DNA from: CAYXVF01 sp964468125
GTDB lineage: Bacteria; Myxococcota; XYA12-FULL-58-9; CAYXVF01
Length of the DNA stretch: 20,296 nt
Reading direction: 5' to 3'
Assembly: GCA_964468125.1 (NCBI GenBank)
Contig: CAYXVF010000107.1
Span: forward strand, 1-20,296
Both the position numbers and the translations under genes were made by a program. This document shows positions 1 through 8,197 of the stretch, piece after piece. The first letter of the stretch is position 1, and every line of letters begins with the position of its first letter. A model generated the notes under the pieces. The model saw only the letters and a program-made list of their open reading frames with translations, searched no databases and was not told the origin of the DNA.

Positions 1-178
1 ATCGAGACTCGCACCCCGCGCGAGTCTTCGACGCGTGCACCCTCCGCGGCTTACAAACCGACAATTCCCGCTCTCAGACGGGCGGAACGACCGTCTAATG
101 CGATTCCGATCGGAGATGGAATTGAGGCATCATCGGCGGTGCGGAGACCGATACACCACACTCCAGGCCTCGGACGTG
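1..178. other. Leader region upstream of the antiporter gene
   Basis: No gene is supported here. An inverted repeat pairs GACTCGC (6-12) with GCGAGTC (20-26), extendable by one A-T pair, over a 7-nt loop. It lacks a following T-run, so it may be the tail of an upstream terminator or simple structure. A second repeat, AGACGG (76-81) and CCGTCT (91-96) with a 9-nt spacer, could be a hairpin or operator. The open frame of the antiporter extends back to a GTG at 35. That longer start would place an odd charged stretch before the signal peptide, so I treat this segment as non-coding. Confidence 0.4.
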
Positions 179-2164
179 ATGAGACGATTTGAACCCATGG
201 GCCCGGCGCTCGTTCGCGCGGGCGCGCTCCTATTGCTGTTGGGAACGACACTTCCCGTACGCGCGGAGGTTCCCGCCGGAACTGAGCTCGAGGTCGAATG
301 GCCGAGCCGTCGTCTCTGGGTTGGGGCTGAAGGCGTCGAGGGCATCACGCTGCGTGCCGTGAACGAGGACGGCACACCGGTGCCGATCGACGGCCCGGTC
401 TCCGTCACCGGCCTCACCCTTCCCAGTGAGGTTGCCTTCGCGGGGGCGAGCCTGACGCTCCCTCCGGCGCGGATCGACGCGCGTGAGGTCGAGGTCGCTC
501 TAGAGTCGCTCTCGCTCCGCACCGAGGTCCCGATCCTCCCCGGATGGCTCTCCCTCGCACCGGCAATTCTCGCCATCGCGCTTGCGCTGATCAGTCGCCA
601 GGTGATTCTCTCCCTGGTGGGCGGGATTTACGTCGGTGTCCTCTTGCTCGGCGCGAACCCCCTCGGTGGCTTCGGGCGAACACTGGATGTCATGGTCGGG
701 TCCGCCGCGGACGCAGACCACGCGAAGATCATGATGTTCACCTTACTCATGGGCGGCATGGTGGGGGTGATCACAGCGAGCGGCGGTACAGCAGGAATCG
801 TCCAGAGCCTGGTCAAATACGCTAAAACCCCTCGCAGCGCTTCGCTCGCCTCCTGGGGCATGGGGATGCTCGTCTTCTTCGATGACTACGCGAGCTCCTT
901 GCTCGTAGGGAATACGATGCGGCCGGTCACCGACGGGCTCAAAATTTCGCGCGAAAAGCTGTCTTACATCGTCGATTCGACAGCTGCACCGATCTCGAGC
1001 ATCGCGATCGTGAGCACCTGGATCGGCTACGAAGTCTCCGTGCTCGCCGAGGCAATGCAGGCGAGTGGCCTCGAGCGCGACGCCTACGAGGTCTTCATCA
1101 CCGGGCTCCCGTCGCGTTTCTACCAAATCCTCTCCCTCGTCTTCGTCGCGATGGTCGCTTGGACCGGCCGTGACTTCGGCCCGATGCTCGCGGCCGAGCG
1201 CCGAGCGCGCCGCGGAGACGGGCTTCTGCGGGAGGGTGCGACGCCGTTGATGGACGAGAACATTCTCGCTGGCAACGCAGGTGATAAAGAGCCCGAGCCG
1301 CGGGCCTGGCTCGCCTTCGGCCCGATCGTCGTGCTCATCGCGGTGGCGTTTGTCGTCCTGATGGCGACAGGGCTCGCTGCGGCGGTGAGCGATCCAGCCG
1401 GCTACGCGACGGCGCAAGCGGATGGGTTCGTTCGCACATTCGGGTTCATCCTCGGCAACTCGGCGTCCTATGACGCGCTCCTCTATGGTGCCGGGGCCGG
1501 GGTGGCGGCGTCGATGATCTTTGCCGGCTTCGTCCGGGCGATCACTCTGGAGTCCGCCTTCGACGCGCTGGTCCGGGGGATTCAGGCGATGATGCTCGCA
1601 GTGATCACGCTGGTGCTCGCCTGGAGTATCGGCTCTGTCATGGGCGATCTGCAGGCGGGGGCCTACGCGAGCGGCGCATTGAGTGGCGCGCTGCCACTCT
1701 GGACGCTTCCTTCCCTCGCCTTCTTTCTATCGGCGCTCATCGCTTCGGCCACCGGGACCTCCTGGGGCACGATGGCGGTGCTCTTCCCAGTGGTGATCCC
1801 TCTGGTCGCGGAAGCCGCGATGAACCCATCGACGGAAGGGGTATTCATGGCGACCGCGAGCGCGATCCTAGGTGGTGCGGTTTTCGGGGACCATTGCTCG
1901 CCGATCTCGGACACGACCGTGCTCTCGTCGATCGCTTGCGCTTCGGACCACGTCGATCACACACGAACGCAGGCGCCCTATGCGCTGACGATCGGGGCCA
2001 TCACCATCGGGCTCGGCTATGTCCCCGCGGGGTTCGGGCTGTCGCCGTGGATCTCCTTGGTTCTGAGTGTCGGAGCGTTGTGGGCGGTTCTGCGCTTCCT
2101 GGGGCAGAGCCCGGAAGTGGACGCGGCCGCCCCGGTTGGCAAAACTGCGGAGGTCGAGGCATGA
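179..2164 (+). CDS. NhaC-family Na+/H+ antiporter with exported N-terminal domain
   Basis: Inner-membrane secondary transporter expected to exchange Na+ for H+. From the ATG at 179 the protein has 661 residues. A signal-like segment (Arg-rich start, then a Leu-rich core ending LPVRA) is followed by about 90 polar residues with Ig-like beta character. About ten or more hydrophobic helices then begin near LPGWLSLAPAILAIAL. The NhaC-type core is recognisable: the FFDDYASSLLVGNT motif begins at residue 233, followed by RPVTD and a helix containing DSTAAPISSIAIVSTW. Near the C-terminus, FGDHCSPISDTTVLSS is also family-typical. No strong Shine-Dalgarno is seen, so ATG 197 is an alternative start. 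The stop overlaps the next start (ATGA at 2161-2164), suggesting translational coupling. The cation could differ, or the substrate could be an organic acid exchanged with Na+, since NhaC relatives vary. Confidence 0.88.
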   Translation: MRRFEPMGPALVRAGALLLLLGTTLPVRAEVPAGTELEVEWPSRRLWVGAEGVEGITLRAVNEDGTPVPIDGPVSVTGLTLPSEVAFAGASLTLPPARIDAREVEVALESLSLRTEVPILPGWLSLAPAILAIALALISRQVILSLVGGIYVGVLLLGANPLGGFGRTLDVMVGSAADADHAKIMMFTLLMGGMVGVITASGGTAGIVQSLVKYAKTPRSASLASWGMGMLVFFDDYASSLLVGNTMRPVTDGLKISREKLSYIVDSTAAPISSIAIVSTWIGYEVSVLAEAMQASGLERDAYEVFITGLPSRFYQILSLVFVAMVAWTGRDFGPMLAAERRARRGDGLLREGATPLMDENILAGNAGDKEPEPRAWLAFGPIVVLIAVAFVVLMATGLAAAVSDPAGYATAQADGFVRTFGFILGNSASYDALLYGAGAGVAASMIFAGFVRAITLESAFDALVRGIQAMMLAVITLVLAWSIGSVMGDLQAGAYASGALSGALPLWTLPSLAFFLSALIASATGTSWGTMAVLFPVVIPLVAEAAMNPSTEGVFMATASAILGGAVFGDHCSPISDTTVLSSIACASDHVDHTRTQAPYALTIGAITIGLGYVPAGFGLSPWISLVLSVGALWAVLRFLGQSPEVDAAAPVGKTAEVEA

Positions 2165-2805
2165 GAGTGAGCTTGTGTGCGCTCGTGCTGCTCTTCGGCT
2201 GCGATGCGCCGTTTGTCGAGTATGACACGCGGGTGCTCGTCGAGCCCCAGCGCGGCTACTGGGAGCTTCCGCTTCCCTTTGAGCTGCGCGAGGGGGGGCT
2301 CGATGAGAATGCAAGCGAGACGGACTCGGAATTGCTCGAGGCAGCACGGGCGACGCTCAACGGCTCCTGGAGCGATGGCGCAATCGTCCTTCCCATCACC
2401 GGCGACATCGACCCGACGACGCTTCCGGAGGACAGCCTCGACCGGGATGCGACGGTATACCTGACTACGCTGGACGACGTCCCGAGTCGCGTACCCGTCA
2501 CGGTAGAGCTTCTTCCCGCCGATGGCGCCCGTCCGAGGCTCCTGCTCGTGCGGCTCCACGGTGCAGTCCCCCAACCCGAGACGCGCTACGCGCTGGTGGT
2601 CACGGATTTTCTCCGAGACGAGAACAACTCCCGGATCAGACGCAGCCGCAGCTTCAACGACGCGTGGGAAGGCAACGACGGCGCCGATCCCGAGTTGCGA
2701 GAGCTCGTCCTCGAGCTTCGCGCCGCGCTCGTCCGCGACCGGGTCGAGCTGCAACCCATCGCCGGGGCGGCGGTGTTTGAGACCGACGCCGGAGTTAGGC
2801 CATAA
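2161..2805 (+). CDS. Putative lipoprotein, Ig-like fold, unknown role
   Basis: 214 residues. The start is fixed by the ATGA overlap with the antiporter gene. The N-terminus MRVSLCALVLLFGC is a lipoprotein signal with a lipobox LFGC, predicting lipidation at Cys14 and anchoring to the envelope. The mature part is rich in short beta-strand patterns, with phrases such as ATVYLTTLDD, VPVTVELLP and TRYALVVTDFLRD. These resemble the SbsA/Ig-like N-terminal domains found on many secreted myxobacterial lipoproteins and lipases. No catalytic motif follows, and the protein stops soon after this domain, so it may be a stand-alone domain or the remnant of a longer protein. It lies between a Na+ antiporter and an ion channel, which hints at an accessory role in ion handling, but nothing in the sequence proves this. 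Confidence 0.72.
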   Translation: MRVSLCALVLLFGCDAPFVEYDTRVLVEPQRGYWELPLPFELREGGLDENASETDSELLEAARATLNGSWSDGAIVLPITGDIDPTTLPEDSLDRDATVYLTTLDDVPSRVPVTVELLPADGARPRLLLVRLHGAVPQPETRYALVVTDFLRDENNSRIRRSRSFNDAWEGNDGADPELRELVLELRAALVRDRVELQPIAGAAVFETDAGVRP

Positions 2806-2812
2806 AGGAGCC

Positions 2813-3628
2813 GTGCGCACTTGGTTGTCCCTACTGGTGTCCGAGCCCGTCGTCGTTTTCATGATCTTGCTGAACGCCACCGTCATGGTGGTGCTCGGCT
2901 ATATTCCTCACAACACCTCGACCCACGTGCTCCTCGACTCGATCGACTACGGGTGCATCGTCTACTTCGTCTTGGAAGCGGCGCTGAAGATCGGACTGCA
3001 GCGCAAAGAGTACTTTCGGAGCGAATGGAACCGCTTTGACTTCGTGGTGGTGATGCTGAGCTCGCCTGCGCTCTTTGCCCCGGTTGCCGACCTCGAGACC
3101 TTTGGCGGGATCCTGATTCTTCGTCTCGGCCGACTTTTTCGACTCTTTCGTCTCCTGCGCTTCATTCCAGATCGGGAGCACATCTTCGCCGGCGTGGGCA
3201 GGGCGCTTCGTGCCTCCATCGGTGTATTTCTCGCGCTCTTTCTGCTGAACGTGATCCTGGCCCTAGGGGCCACCTTCCTGTTTCGCGACGTCGCCCCGGA
3301 GCTCTTCGGCAATCCGTTCAGCTCGCTCTACACGATGTTCAAGGTCTTCACGCTCGAGGATTGGTTTGCGGTTCCGGACCTCCTTGCAGAGCGCAGTGGA
3401 AACGAGTGGATGGCGACCCTGGCGCGCGCGTATTTCGTCGTGTCTGTGTTGGTCGGTGGGATTCTGGGCCTCTCGATGGCGAACGCGGTCTTCGTCGACG
3501 AAATGACCCTCGACAACACAGACGCTCTCGAAGCAAAGACAGAGGTGCTCGAAGGCAAGATCGACGCGCTCCGAGAAGAGGTCGCCTCCCTCCGAGGTCT
3601 CCTGGAGCGTGACCGGGACTCCGGCTAG
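2813..3628 (+). CDS. Voltage-gated cation channel (six-TM, BacNav-like)
   Basis: Single-repeat ion transport protein (PF00520 type), expected to form a homotetrameric channel in the inner membrane. Counting from the GTG at 2813 (271 aa), S1 is about 12-30, S2 about 43-60, S3 about 74-90 and S4 about 101-118. S4 has arginines at every third position (104, 107, 110, 113, 116), an intact voltage sensor. S5 is about 135-157, and the pore helix ends in the filter TLEDW at 180-184. S6 (about 205-228) includes GGILGLSMANAVF. A coiled coil with leucine spacing (about 236-265) closes the protein, as in bacterial Nav channels. The filter resembles TLESW of Na+ channels with Ser replaced by Asp. GGAG at 2807-2810 is only 2 nt from this GTG, so TTG 2825 is a possible start. 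The gene begins 7 nt after the lipoprotein stop. Confidence 0.88.
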   Translation: MRTWLSLLVSEPVVVFMILLNATVMVVLGYIPHNTSTHVLLDSIDYGCIVYFVLEAALKIGLQRKEYFRSEWNRFDFVVVMLSSPALFAPVADLETFGGILILRLGRLFRLFRLLRFIPDREHIFAGVGRALRASIGVFLALFLLNVILALGATFLFRDVAPELFGNPFSSLYTMFKVFTLEDWFAVPDLLAERSGNEWMATLARAYFVVSVLVGGILGLSMANAVFVDEMTLDNTDALEAKTEVLEGKIDALREEVASLRGLLERDRDSG

Positions 3629-3665
3629 ACTCCGTCCACACTTTTCACACGCAGAGGAGCTCACC

Positions 3666-3856
3666 ATGGCTGCGAATTCGAAATCTACAAAGACAACGCC
3701 GGCGAAATCCGCTTCCGCCTAAAGGCCGCCAACGACGAGAACATTCTCGCGAGCGAAGGGTACAAGGCAAAGTCCGGAGCGCAGAACGGCGTGGAGTCTG
3801 TGAAGAAGAACGCGTCGATGGACGAGCGCTACGAGGCCGAGGTCGTCGAGGTCTGA
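3666..3856 (+). pseudogene. DUF1508 (YegP-like) protein, frameshifted after codon 3
   Basis: A well-placed ribosome site (GAGGAG, 3654-3659) precedes ATG 3666, which opens MAANSKSTKT and stops at 3720-3722. The conserved DUF1508 sequence lies in the -1 frame from 3677 to the TGA at 3854: FEIYKDNAGEIRFRLKAAND, then ILASEGYK and VESVKKNA. This is about 60 residues, the normal length of one DUF1508 unit. No ATG, GTG or TTG exists in that frame between the upstream stop (3626-3628) and 3677. One missing base at about 3675-3677 (AA instead of AAA) would restore MAAKFEIYKD, a usual N-terminus for the family. This is either a genuine frameshift mutation or a one-base sequencing or assembly error. 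Intact conserved residues downstream favour a recent event or an error. YegP-type proteins are small and of uncertain function. The gene is convergent with dapA, with a 6-nt gap. Confidence 0.8.
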
Positions 3857-3862
3857 AGCTCC

Positions 3863-4738
3863 TCAGAGCCAGCCGTCGTCCCGAAGCACCGCCTCGAGGC
3901 GAGCTCGGTTCGAGGGCGCCATCGGTACGAGCGGCAGGCGATAGTGCTCGGAGCCGATCCCCTTCATCGCGAGCGCTGCTTTCAGTGGAATCGGGTTGGA
4001 CTCGACGAAGAGTGCCGCGTTGAGCAGCTGCAATCGGTTCTGTAGCGCGCGGCTCCGGTGGACATCGCCGTCGAGCGCCGCTTGGATCAGGCCACTCATT
4101 TCCTTCGGAGCAAAGTTCGAGCAGACCGAGACCACCCCGTCTCCGCCGGCGAAGACGAGGGCGGCGGCGGTCGGGTCATCGCCACTCAGGATTGCAAAGT
4201 CTTCGCGTGTCTCGCGGCGAAGAGTGGTCACCCGGTCGAGGTCGCCGGTGGCCTCCTTGATCGCTACGATGCGCGGGTTCTTTGCGAGCTCGATCACGAC
4301 CTCAGGCTGCATGTCGCAACCGGTGCGGCCGGGCACGTTGTAGAGCACGATCGGCAAAGGCGCGGCGTCGGCCATCGCGCTGTAATGGGCGATGAGTCCC
4401 GCGGGAGTGGGTTTGTTGTAGTAGGGCGTGACCGCGAGTGAATGGGTCGCTCCGTGGTCCGCAGCGCGCCGGTGCAGCTCGACGCTTTGCGCCGTGTTGT
4501 TCGTTCCCGTGCCGGCAATGATCGGCACACCGCTGGCGCGTCTGGCGACCCACTCCACCACAGAAAAGCGTTCGTCGTCGTCGAGAGTCGCTGCCTCGCC
4601 TGTGGTCCCACAGGGGACCAGTCCGCTCACGCCTCCCTCGAGGTTCGAGTCCACGAGCGCGTCGAGCGCGCCGAAGTCGATGCTGCCGTCCGCGTTGAAG
4701 GGGGTGGCCAGCGCGGTGAACGTGCCGCGTAGCTTCAT
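3863..4738 (-). CDS. dapA: 4-hydroxy-tetrahydrodipicolinate synthase
   Basis: Cytoplasmic TIM-barrel aldolase that condenses pyruvate with aspartate semialdehyde, the first committed step to diaminopimelate and lysine. The 291 residues match the family's usual length. Visible motifs: CGTTGEAATL (Thr45 and Thr46 in the substrate loop), YYNKPTPAG (tyrosines 106 and 107), YNVPGRTG (catalytic Tyr133, Arg138) and IAIKEATGD, with the Schiff-base lysine at 161, the same number as in E. coli. LSGDD follows. All catalytic residues expected for true DapA, rather than N-acetylneuraminate lyase relatives, appear present. The start ATG (4736-4738) overlaps the lysA stop as ATGA, so the two are probably co-translated, with lysA first. 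Confidence 0.96.
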   Translation of the reverse strand: MKLRGTFTALATPFNADGSIDFGALDALVDSNLEGGVSGLVPCGTTGEAATLDDDERFSVVEWVARRASGVPIIAGTGTNNTAQSVELHRRAADHGATHSLAVTPYYNKPTPAGLIAHYSAMADAAPLPIVLYNVPGRTGCDMQPEVVIELAKNPRIVAIKEATGDLDRVTTLRRETREDFAILSGDDPTAAALVFAGGDGVVSVCSNFAPKEMSGLIQAALDGDVHRSRALQNRLQLLNAALFVESNPIPLKAALAMKGIGSEHYRLPLVPMAPSNRARLEAVLRDDGWL

Positions 4739-6036
4739 GGTTCATTCTCCTGCTCGATGAAATCCGGGAGCTCTGCGTCTACTGGATCGCCATTCAAAGT
4801 CCGTTCGCCCCGATAGAGATCGGCCAGGGACTCACGCTCTCGCACGACGATGACGCGGCCGTCACGACAGAGCACCTCCGCCGGCCTCGGGCGGCCGTTG
4901 TACGTCGACGCCATCACGAAACCGTAGGCGCCGGCGCTGCGGACGGCGATGAGGTCGCCTTCCCGGAGCTCGGGCAACTCCCGGTCGAGGCCGAAGGTGT
5001 CGGCGCTCTCGCAGACCGGACCCACGACGTCGTAGCGACCGCGTGCACCTCCCCGGTCTTCCACCGCGACGAGCGTGTGGTGCGCCTGGTAGAGGGCGGG
5101 GCGGAGCAGATCGTTCATCCCCGCATCGACGATGGCGAAGTAATGGCTGCCGTGGCGCTTCAGGCGCCGGGTACGCGTGAGGAGCACGCCGGCGTTGCCC
5201 ACTACGACCCGTCCAGGCTCGAGGATCACCGTCAGCCCAAGGGGCCCGAGCACGTCGCGCAGGGCTTCGCCGTAGCGTGCCGGTGGAGGCGGCTCCTCTC
5301 CGGCGTAGGGAATGCCCAGGCCACCTCCCATTCCGACGTGCTCGAGGGGAGCGCCTTCGCTTCGGAGCGATCGGGCGAGCTCGGCGACGAGCGAGGCGGC
5401 GTCGAGAAATGGCTCGAGCTGCGTGATCTGTGAGCCGATGTGGCAGGAAACCCCGACCATCTTCACGTGCGGACTCGCATTGCCCCGCGCGTAGAGGGCG
5501 TGCGCCTCGTCGCTCGGAACACCGAACTTGTTCTCCTTTAGACCCGTGGAGATGTAGGGATGGGTTTTTGCGTCGACGTCCGGATTGACCCGCACGGTCA
5601 CTGGCGCCACCCGTTGAAGCCGCTCAGCGACCGCGATTACGGCGTCGAGCTCCGCGGAGGACTCGACGCAGATGTAGCGGCAGCCCGCTCTCAGAGCGGC
5701 GGCGATCTCGTCGTCCCGTTTGCCGACGCCGCTGACGATGGTCTTTCCGAGGTCGCCGCCCGCGCGCCAAACCCGGACGAGCTCGCCGACGGAGACCGCG
5801 TCGAACCCTGCGCCGAGCTCGCGAAGGAGCTGCAGCACCGCGAGGTTGCCGTTGGCCTTGACCGCGTAGCACAGCAAATGGGGCAAGGGCTCGAGCGCTT
5901 CGGTCATGACGCGAATGTGGCGCTCGAGCGTGGCCGCTGAATAGACGTAGGTAGGCGTGCCGACCGCACGCGCGACCTCGCGCAGGTCGACGTCGTCTGC
6001 GTGAAGAATACCGTCTCGGCGCTCGAAGTAGTCCAT
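4735..6036 (-). CDS. lysA: Diaminopimelate decarboxylase
   Basis: PLP-dependent fold-III enzyme that decarboxylates meso-diaminopimelate to L-lysine, the last step of the pathway. 433 residues, normal for LysA. Motifs: YAVKAN with the PLP lysine at 60; GFDAVSVGEL; NPDVDAKTHPYISTG; HIGSQI at 199-204; the glycine-rich MGGGLGIPY phosphate loop; EPGR at 273-276; DAGMNDLLRPALY; the catalytic cysteine motif CESAD at 342-346; and YGFVMASTYN near the end. The presence of the Cys-Glu-Ser motif argues for diaminopimelate rather than ornithine or arginine as substrate. The gene lies upstream of dapA with a 4-nt overlap and 44 nt downstream of the outer-membrane protein gene, so all three may share a transcript. 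Confidence 0.96.
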   Translation of the reverse strand: MDYFERRDGILHADDVDLREVARAVGTPTYVYSAATLERHIRVMTEALEPLPHLLCYAVKANGNLAVLQLLRELGAGFDAVSVGELVRVWRAGGDLGKTIVSGVGKRDDEIAAALRAGCRYICVESSAELDAVIAVAERLQRVAPVTVRVNPDVDAKTHPYISTGLKENKFGVPSDEAHALYARGNASPHVKMVGVSCHIGSQITQLEPFLDAASLVAELARSLRSEGAPLEHVGMGGGLGIPYAGEEPPPPARYGEALRDVLGPLGLTVILEPGRVVVGNAGVLLTRTRRLKRHGSHYFAIVDAGMNDLLRPALYQAHHTLVAVEDRGGARGRYDVVGPVCESADTFGLDRELPELREGDLIAVRSAGAYGFVMASTYNGRPRPAEVLCRDGRVIVVRERESLADLYRGERTLNGDPVDAELPDFIEQENEP

Positions 6037-6080
6037 CGCCCTTGGCTAAAGAGCGTTTCTCGTGCCGGGAATCAAGCGCC

Positions 6081-8063
6081 CTAGAACGTCAGGTACAAAC
6101 GCGCTTGGATCGACCACGCAAAAGCGCCGCCACCGATGTCGTCGAACGCCGCCGGGTTAAACCCTGCGAGGGGGAAGAGCATGCTGGCCTGCGCGGTCGC
6201 GAAGATTTCACCTCCGCTCGCCGTCTTCGACGGCGCGCCAAAGATGAGCTCCGTGTCGACTTCGACGCCCAGGCCGAGGCCGTCTCCTGGCGTGTTCCGG
6301 TTGAACCAGGTCTGCGCGTAGTTGACCGCGAGGCGTGCCTCGACCGCGTTGTCAAAGAAGTACTGCAGCTGCGGTCCCGCCATCCATGCGTCCGCGAAGG
6401 TTCCGATCACGCGTCGAAAGAGGAGTTGGTCCAGGTGAAAGTCCGGCGAAAACTGGAAGGCGCTCAACCGGTCGTCCGTTTCGTCGCCCGTCGCCGTGCT
6501 GCCGCGCTGCGAGTCCGTTCGATCGAGCACGCCAAAGCCGCGGCCCACGAGACCGCTTCGGCCCCGGTCGCCGCTTGCTGCCGCGCCGCGAAGTGAAAGT
6601 GTCGCGCCGGAGCGTGGCGCGAGGTCAAAGGAGTGGGCGATGTTGATGTAGCCACCAAACATCTGGATTTGCGTCTGACTGCCGTCCGGGTCGAGGAGCA
6701 GATCTTCGAACTCGCCGAGCATCGCCGCGGCTTCCCCTTCGAGGAGCCAGGGGCCGGACCACAGGCGCACGAACACGTCGCCGATGTAGAGAAAGCCGCC
6801 GCGGTTTTCGCGGACGTAGAAGTCCGTTCCACCATCGCCGGTCGTGTTCACAGGGGCACTCGGGTCGAAGGTGTCGGTGTCGTAGTACTGATAGTTCAGG
6901 CCGTCGTTTTGCAGCCGGAAGGCGTTCAAGAGGCCATAGTTGACGACCGTTTCGCCTTGGAGCACGCGCTCGCGAATGTCATCGGGGTGATCGACCTTCT
7001 GCGCGCGAAGGTCGTACTGGTCAACATCGTCCGAGCGCGCGCGGTCATAGATCGGACCCCACTGCGTGTAGAACGGGGAAAAGGTCGGCCCCGTGTCCAC
7101 CAGGGTGATCCCCGCCTGGAACAGGTGGCCCACCGCTTTAAATCCGATCATCGCCCGGTCGACGACGTCGCCGAAATCACAGTCGAGGCAGTCGCCGTCG
7201 TTGATCATCATGCCGAGCCCCCAGTGGTCCGGCATGCGGCCGATGTCGAACTGGAGCTGGTCGTTCAGCGCGGTCAGCCGGGCGTAGACTCGCCGGACCA
7301 AGATGGCATCGCGCACGGCGTTGAAGCCCGCTTCGGGCACGCCTTGGGAGCGATTGAGGATGTTGACGGGCGTGCGCCGGGCGTCGGCGCTGTCAGGGTT
7401 TTCACGAAAGAACGGGTAGGAGAGCGGTGTGGAGCCCGCCACCAAATTGTCGAAGATGTCGAAAGTGCTGATGATCTGAACCTTCTCGGTCACGTTGATG
7501 ACGGGCTCGAGGCGTAGGCGAAGGTCCGTCCCCGCGAGGTTGACGTCCTGCCGGTCGCTCGGGTTTTCCGGGTCCGTAGTGACATCCTGATTGACCTCGA
7601 AACGGCTCGGGTCTTCCGCCCCGAGCTCGCCGTTGCCGAAGTTGAGCCGCCGAAACATCTGACTGCGCACGCGGAAGTAGCCGTTGAGCTCCACCAATGA
7701 CAGCTCCGGCTGCAGGAGCATCCAGTCGTCCCTTTCCCAGTCGGAAAGCGAGAGCTCGTCGCCTTGCTCGCCGCTCTCTGGCGCTTCGGGCAGGCTCGAA
7801 GGCGGCTCGGGTACCTCCGGGAGGTCGGCGGGAGGCGCCGGCTCCTCCTCCGTACGGGGTTGCGCGGGGGGCTCTCTTCGGGTTTGCGCCTCCACCGCGT
7901 CGCTGGCTGAGCTTCCGTCCTCTTCTTCGCCGGCTTCGTCCTCGGCGCTCGAGCTCTCGGCGGCAGGGGGGGACGGTTCGGCCTCTGAATCCTGAGCCCA
8001 TGCGGGCGAGAAGCCCGAGCAAACGATCGTGGCTCCGAGGGCCAAAGGGGGGATCATTCTCAT
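6081..8063 (-). CDS. Exported beta-barrel-like protein, TIGR04551-like
   Basis: 660 residues. A signal peptide (positive start, hydrophobic core, cleavage likely after AWA at 21-23) is followed by a long acidic, Pro/Ser/Glu-rich stretch (about 24-105) with low complexity. From about residue 118 (LQPELSLVELNGYFRVRSQM) the sequence alternates polar and hydrophobic residues in strand-like blocks. It ends in QARLYLTF, an aromatic C-terminus typical of outer-membrane barrels assembled by BAM. The segment INDGDCLDCDFGDVVDR (about 282-298) carries a Cys-X-X-Cys pair. Overall form and phrases recall the TIGR04551 family of myxobacteria, whose function is unknown. The family name is from memory and not searched. 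A porin or surface-exposed channel is a reasonable guess. Confidence 0.7.
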   Translation of the reverse strand: MRMIPPLALGATIVCSGFSPAWAQDSEAEPSPPAAESSSAEDEAGEEEDGSSASDAVEAQTRREPPAQPRTEEEPAPPADLPEVPEPPSSLPEAPESGEQGDELSLSDWERDDWMLLQPELSLVELNGYFRVRSQMFRRLNFGNGELGAEDPSRFEVNQDVTTDPENPSDRQDVNLAGTDLRLRLEPVINVTEKVQIISTFDIFDNLVAGSTPLSYPFFRENPDSADARRTPVNILNRSQGVPEAGFNAVRDAILVRRVYARLTALNDQLQFDIGRMPDHWGLGMMINDGDCLDCDFGDVVDRAMIGFKAVGHLFQAGITLVDTGPTFSPFYTQWGPIYDRARSDDVDQYDLRAQKVDHPDDIRERVLQGETVVNYGLLNAFRLQNDGLNYQYYDTDTFDPSAPVNTTGDGGTDFYVRENRGGFLYIGDVFVRLWSGPWLLEGEAAAMLGEFEDLLLDPDGSQTQIQMFGGYINIAHSFDLAPRSGATLSLRGAAASGDRGRSGLVGRGFGVLDRTDSQRGSTATGDETDDRLSAFQFSPDFHLDQLLFRRVIGTFADAWMAGPQLQYFFDNAVEARLAVNYAQTWFNRNTPGDGLGLGVEVDTELIFGAPSKTASGGEIFATAQASMLFPLAGFNPAAFDDIGGGAFAWSIQARLYLTF

Positions 8064-8197
8064 TGGATCGTGCTCTCTTGCAGTCGCAGGCGATGAATTC
8101 GACGGTTTTGCCGAGCCCTACACCGCGAAGCGGGCGGACCATACACAGCGGGTCAACGCTCTTCAAGGCTGGCCGGTTCCCGGGATAGACTAAGGGT
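8064..8197. promoter_or_regulatory. Divergent promoter region
   Basis: 134 nt separate the outer-membrane protein gene (minus) from the 413-aa gene (plus), so promoters for both should lie here. On the plus strand TAGACT at 8186-8191 resembles a -10 box and ends only 6 nt before the ATG at 8198. Transcription would then start at or next to the start codon, implying a leaderless or near-leaderless mRNA. TTCAAG at 8162-8167 is a weak -35 candidate (18-nt spacer). No clear minus-strand hexamers stand out. Confidence 0.3.

Noticed and set aside
3666..3722. An 18-residue Lys/Ser/Ala peptide (MAANSKSTKT...) as a real small gene
   Set aside because: It is better explained as the out-of-frame start of the DUF1508 gene, whose conserved body follows at once in the -1 frame.
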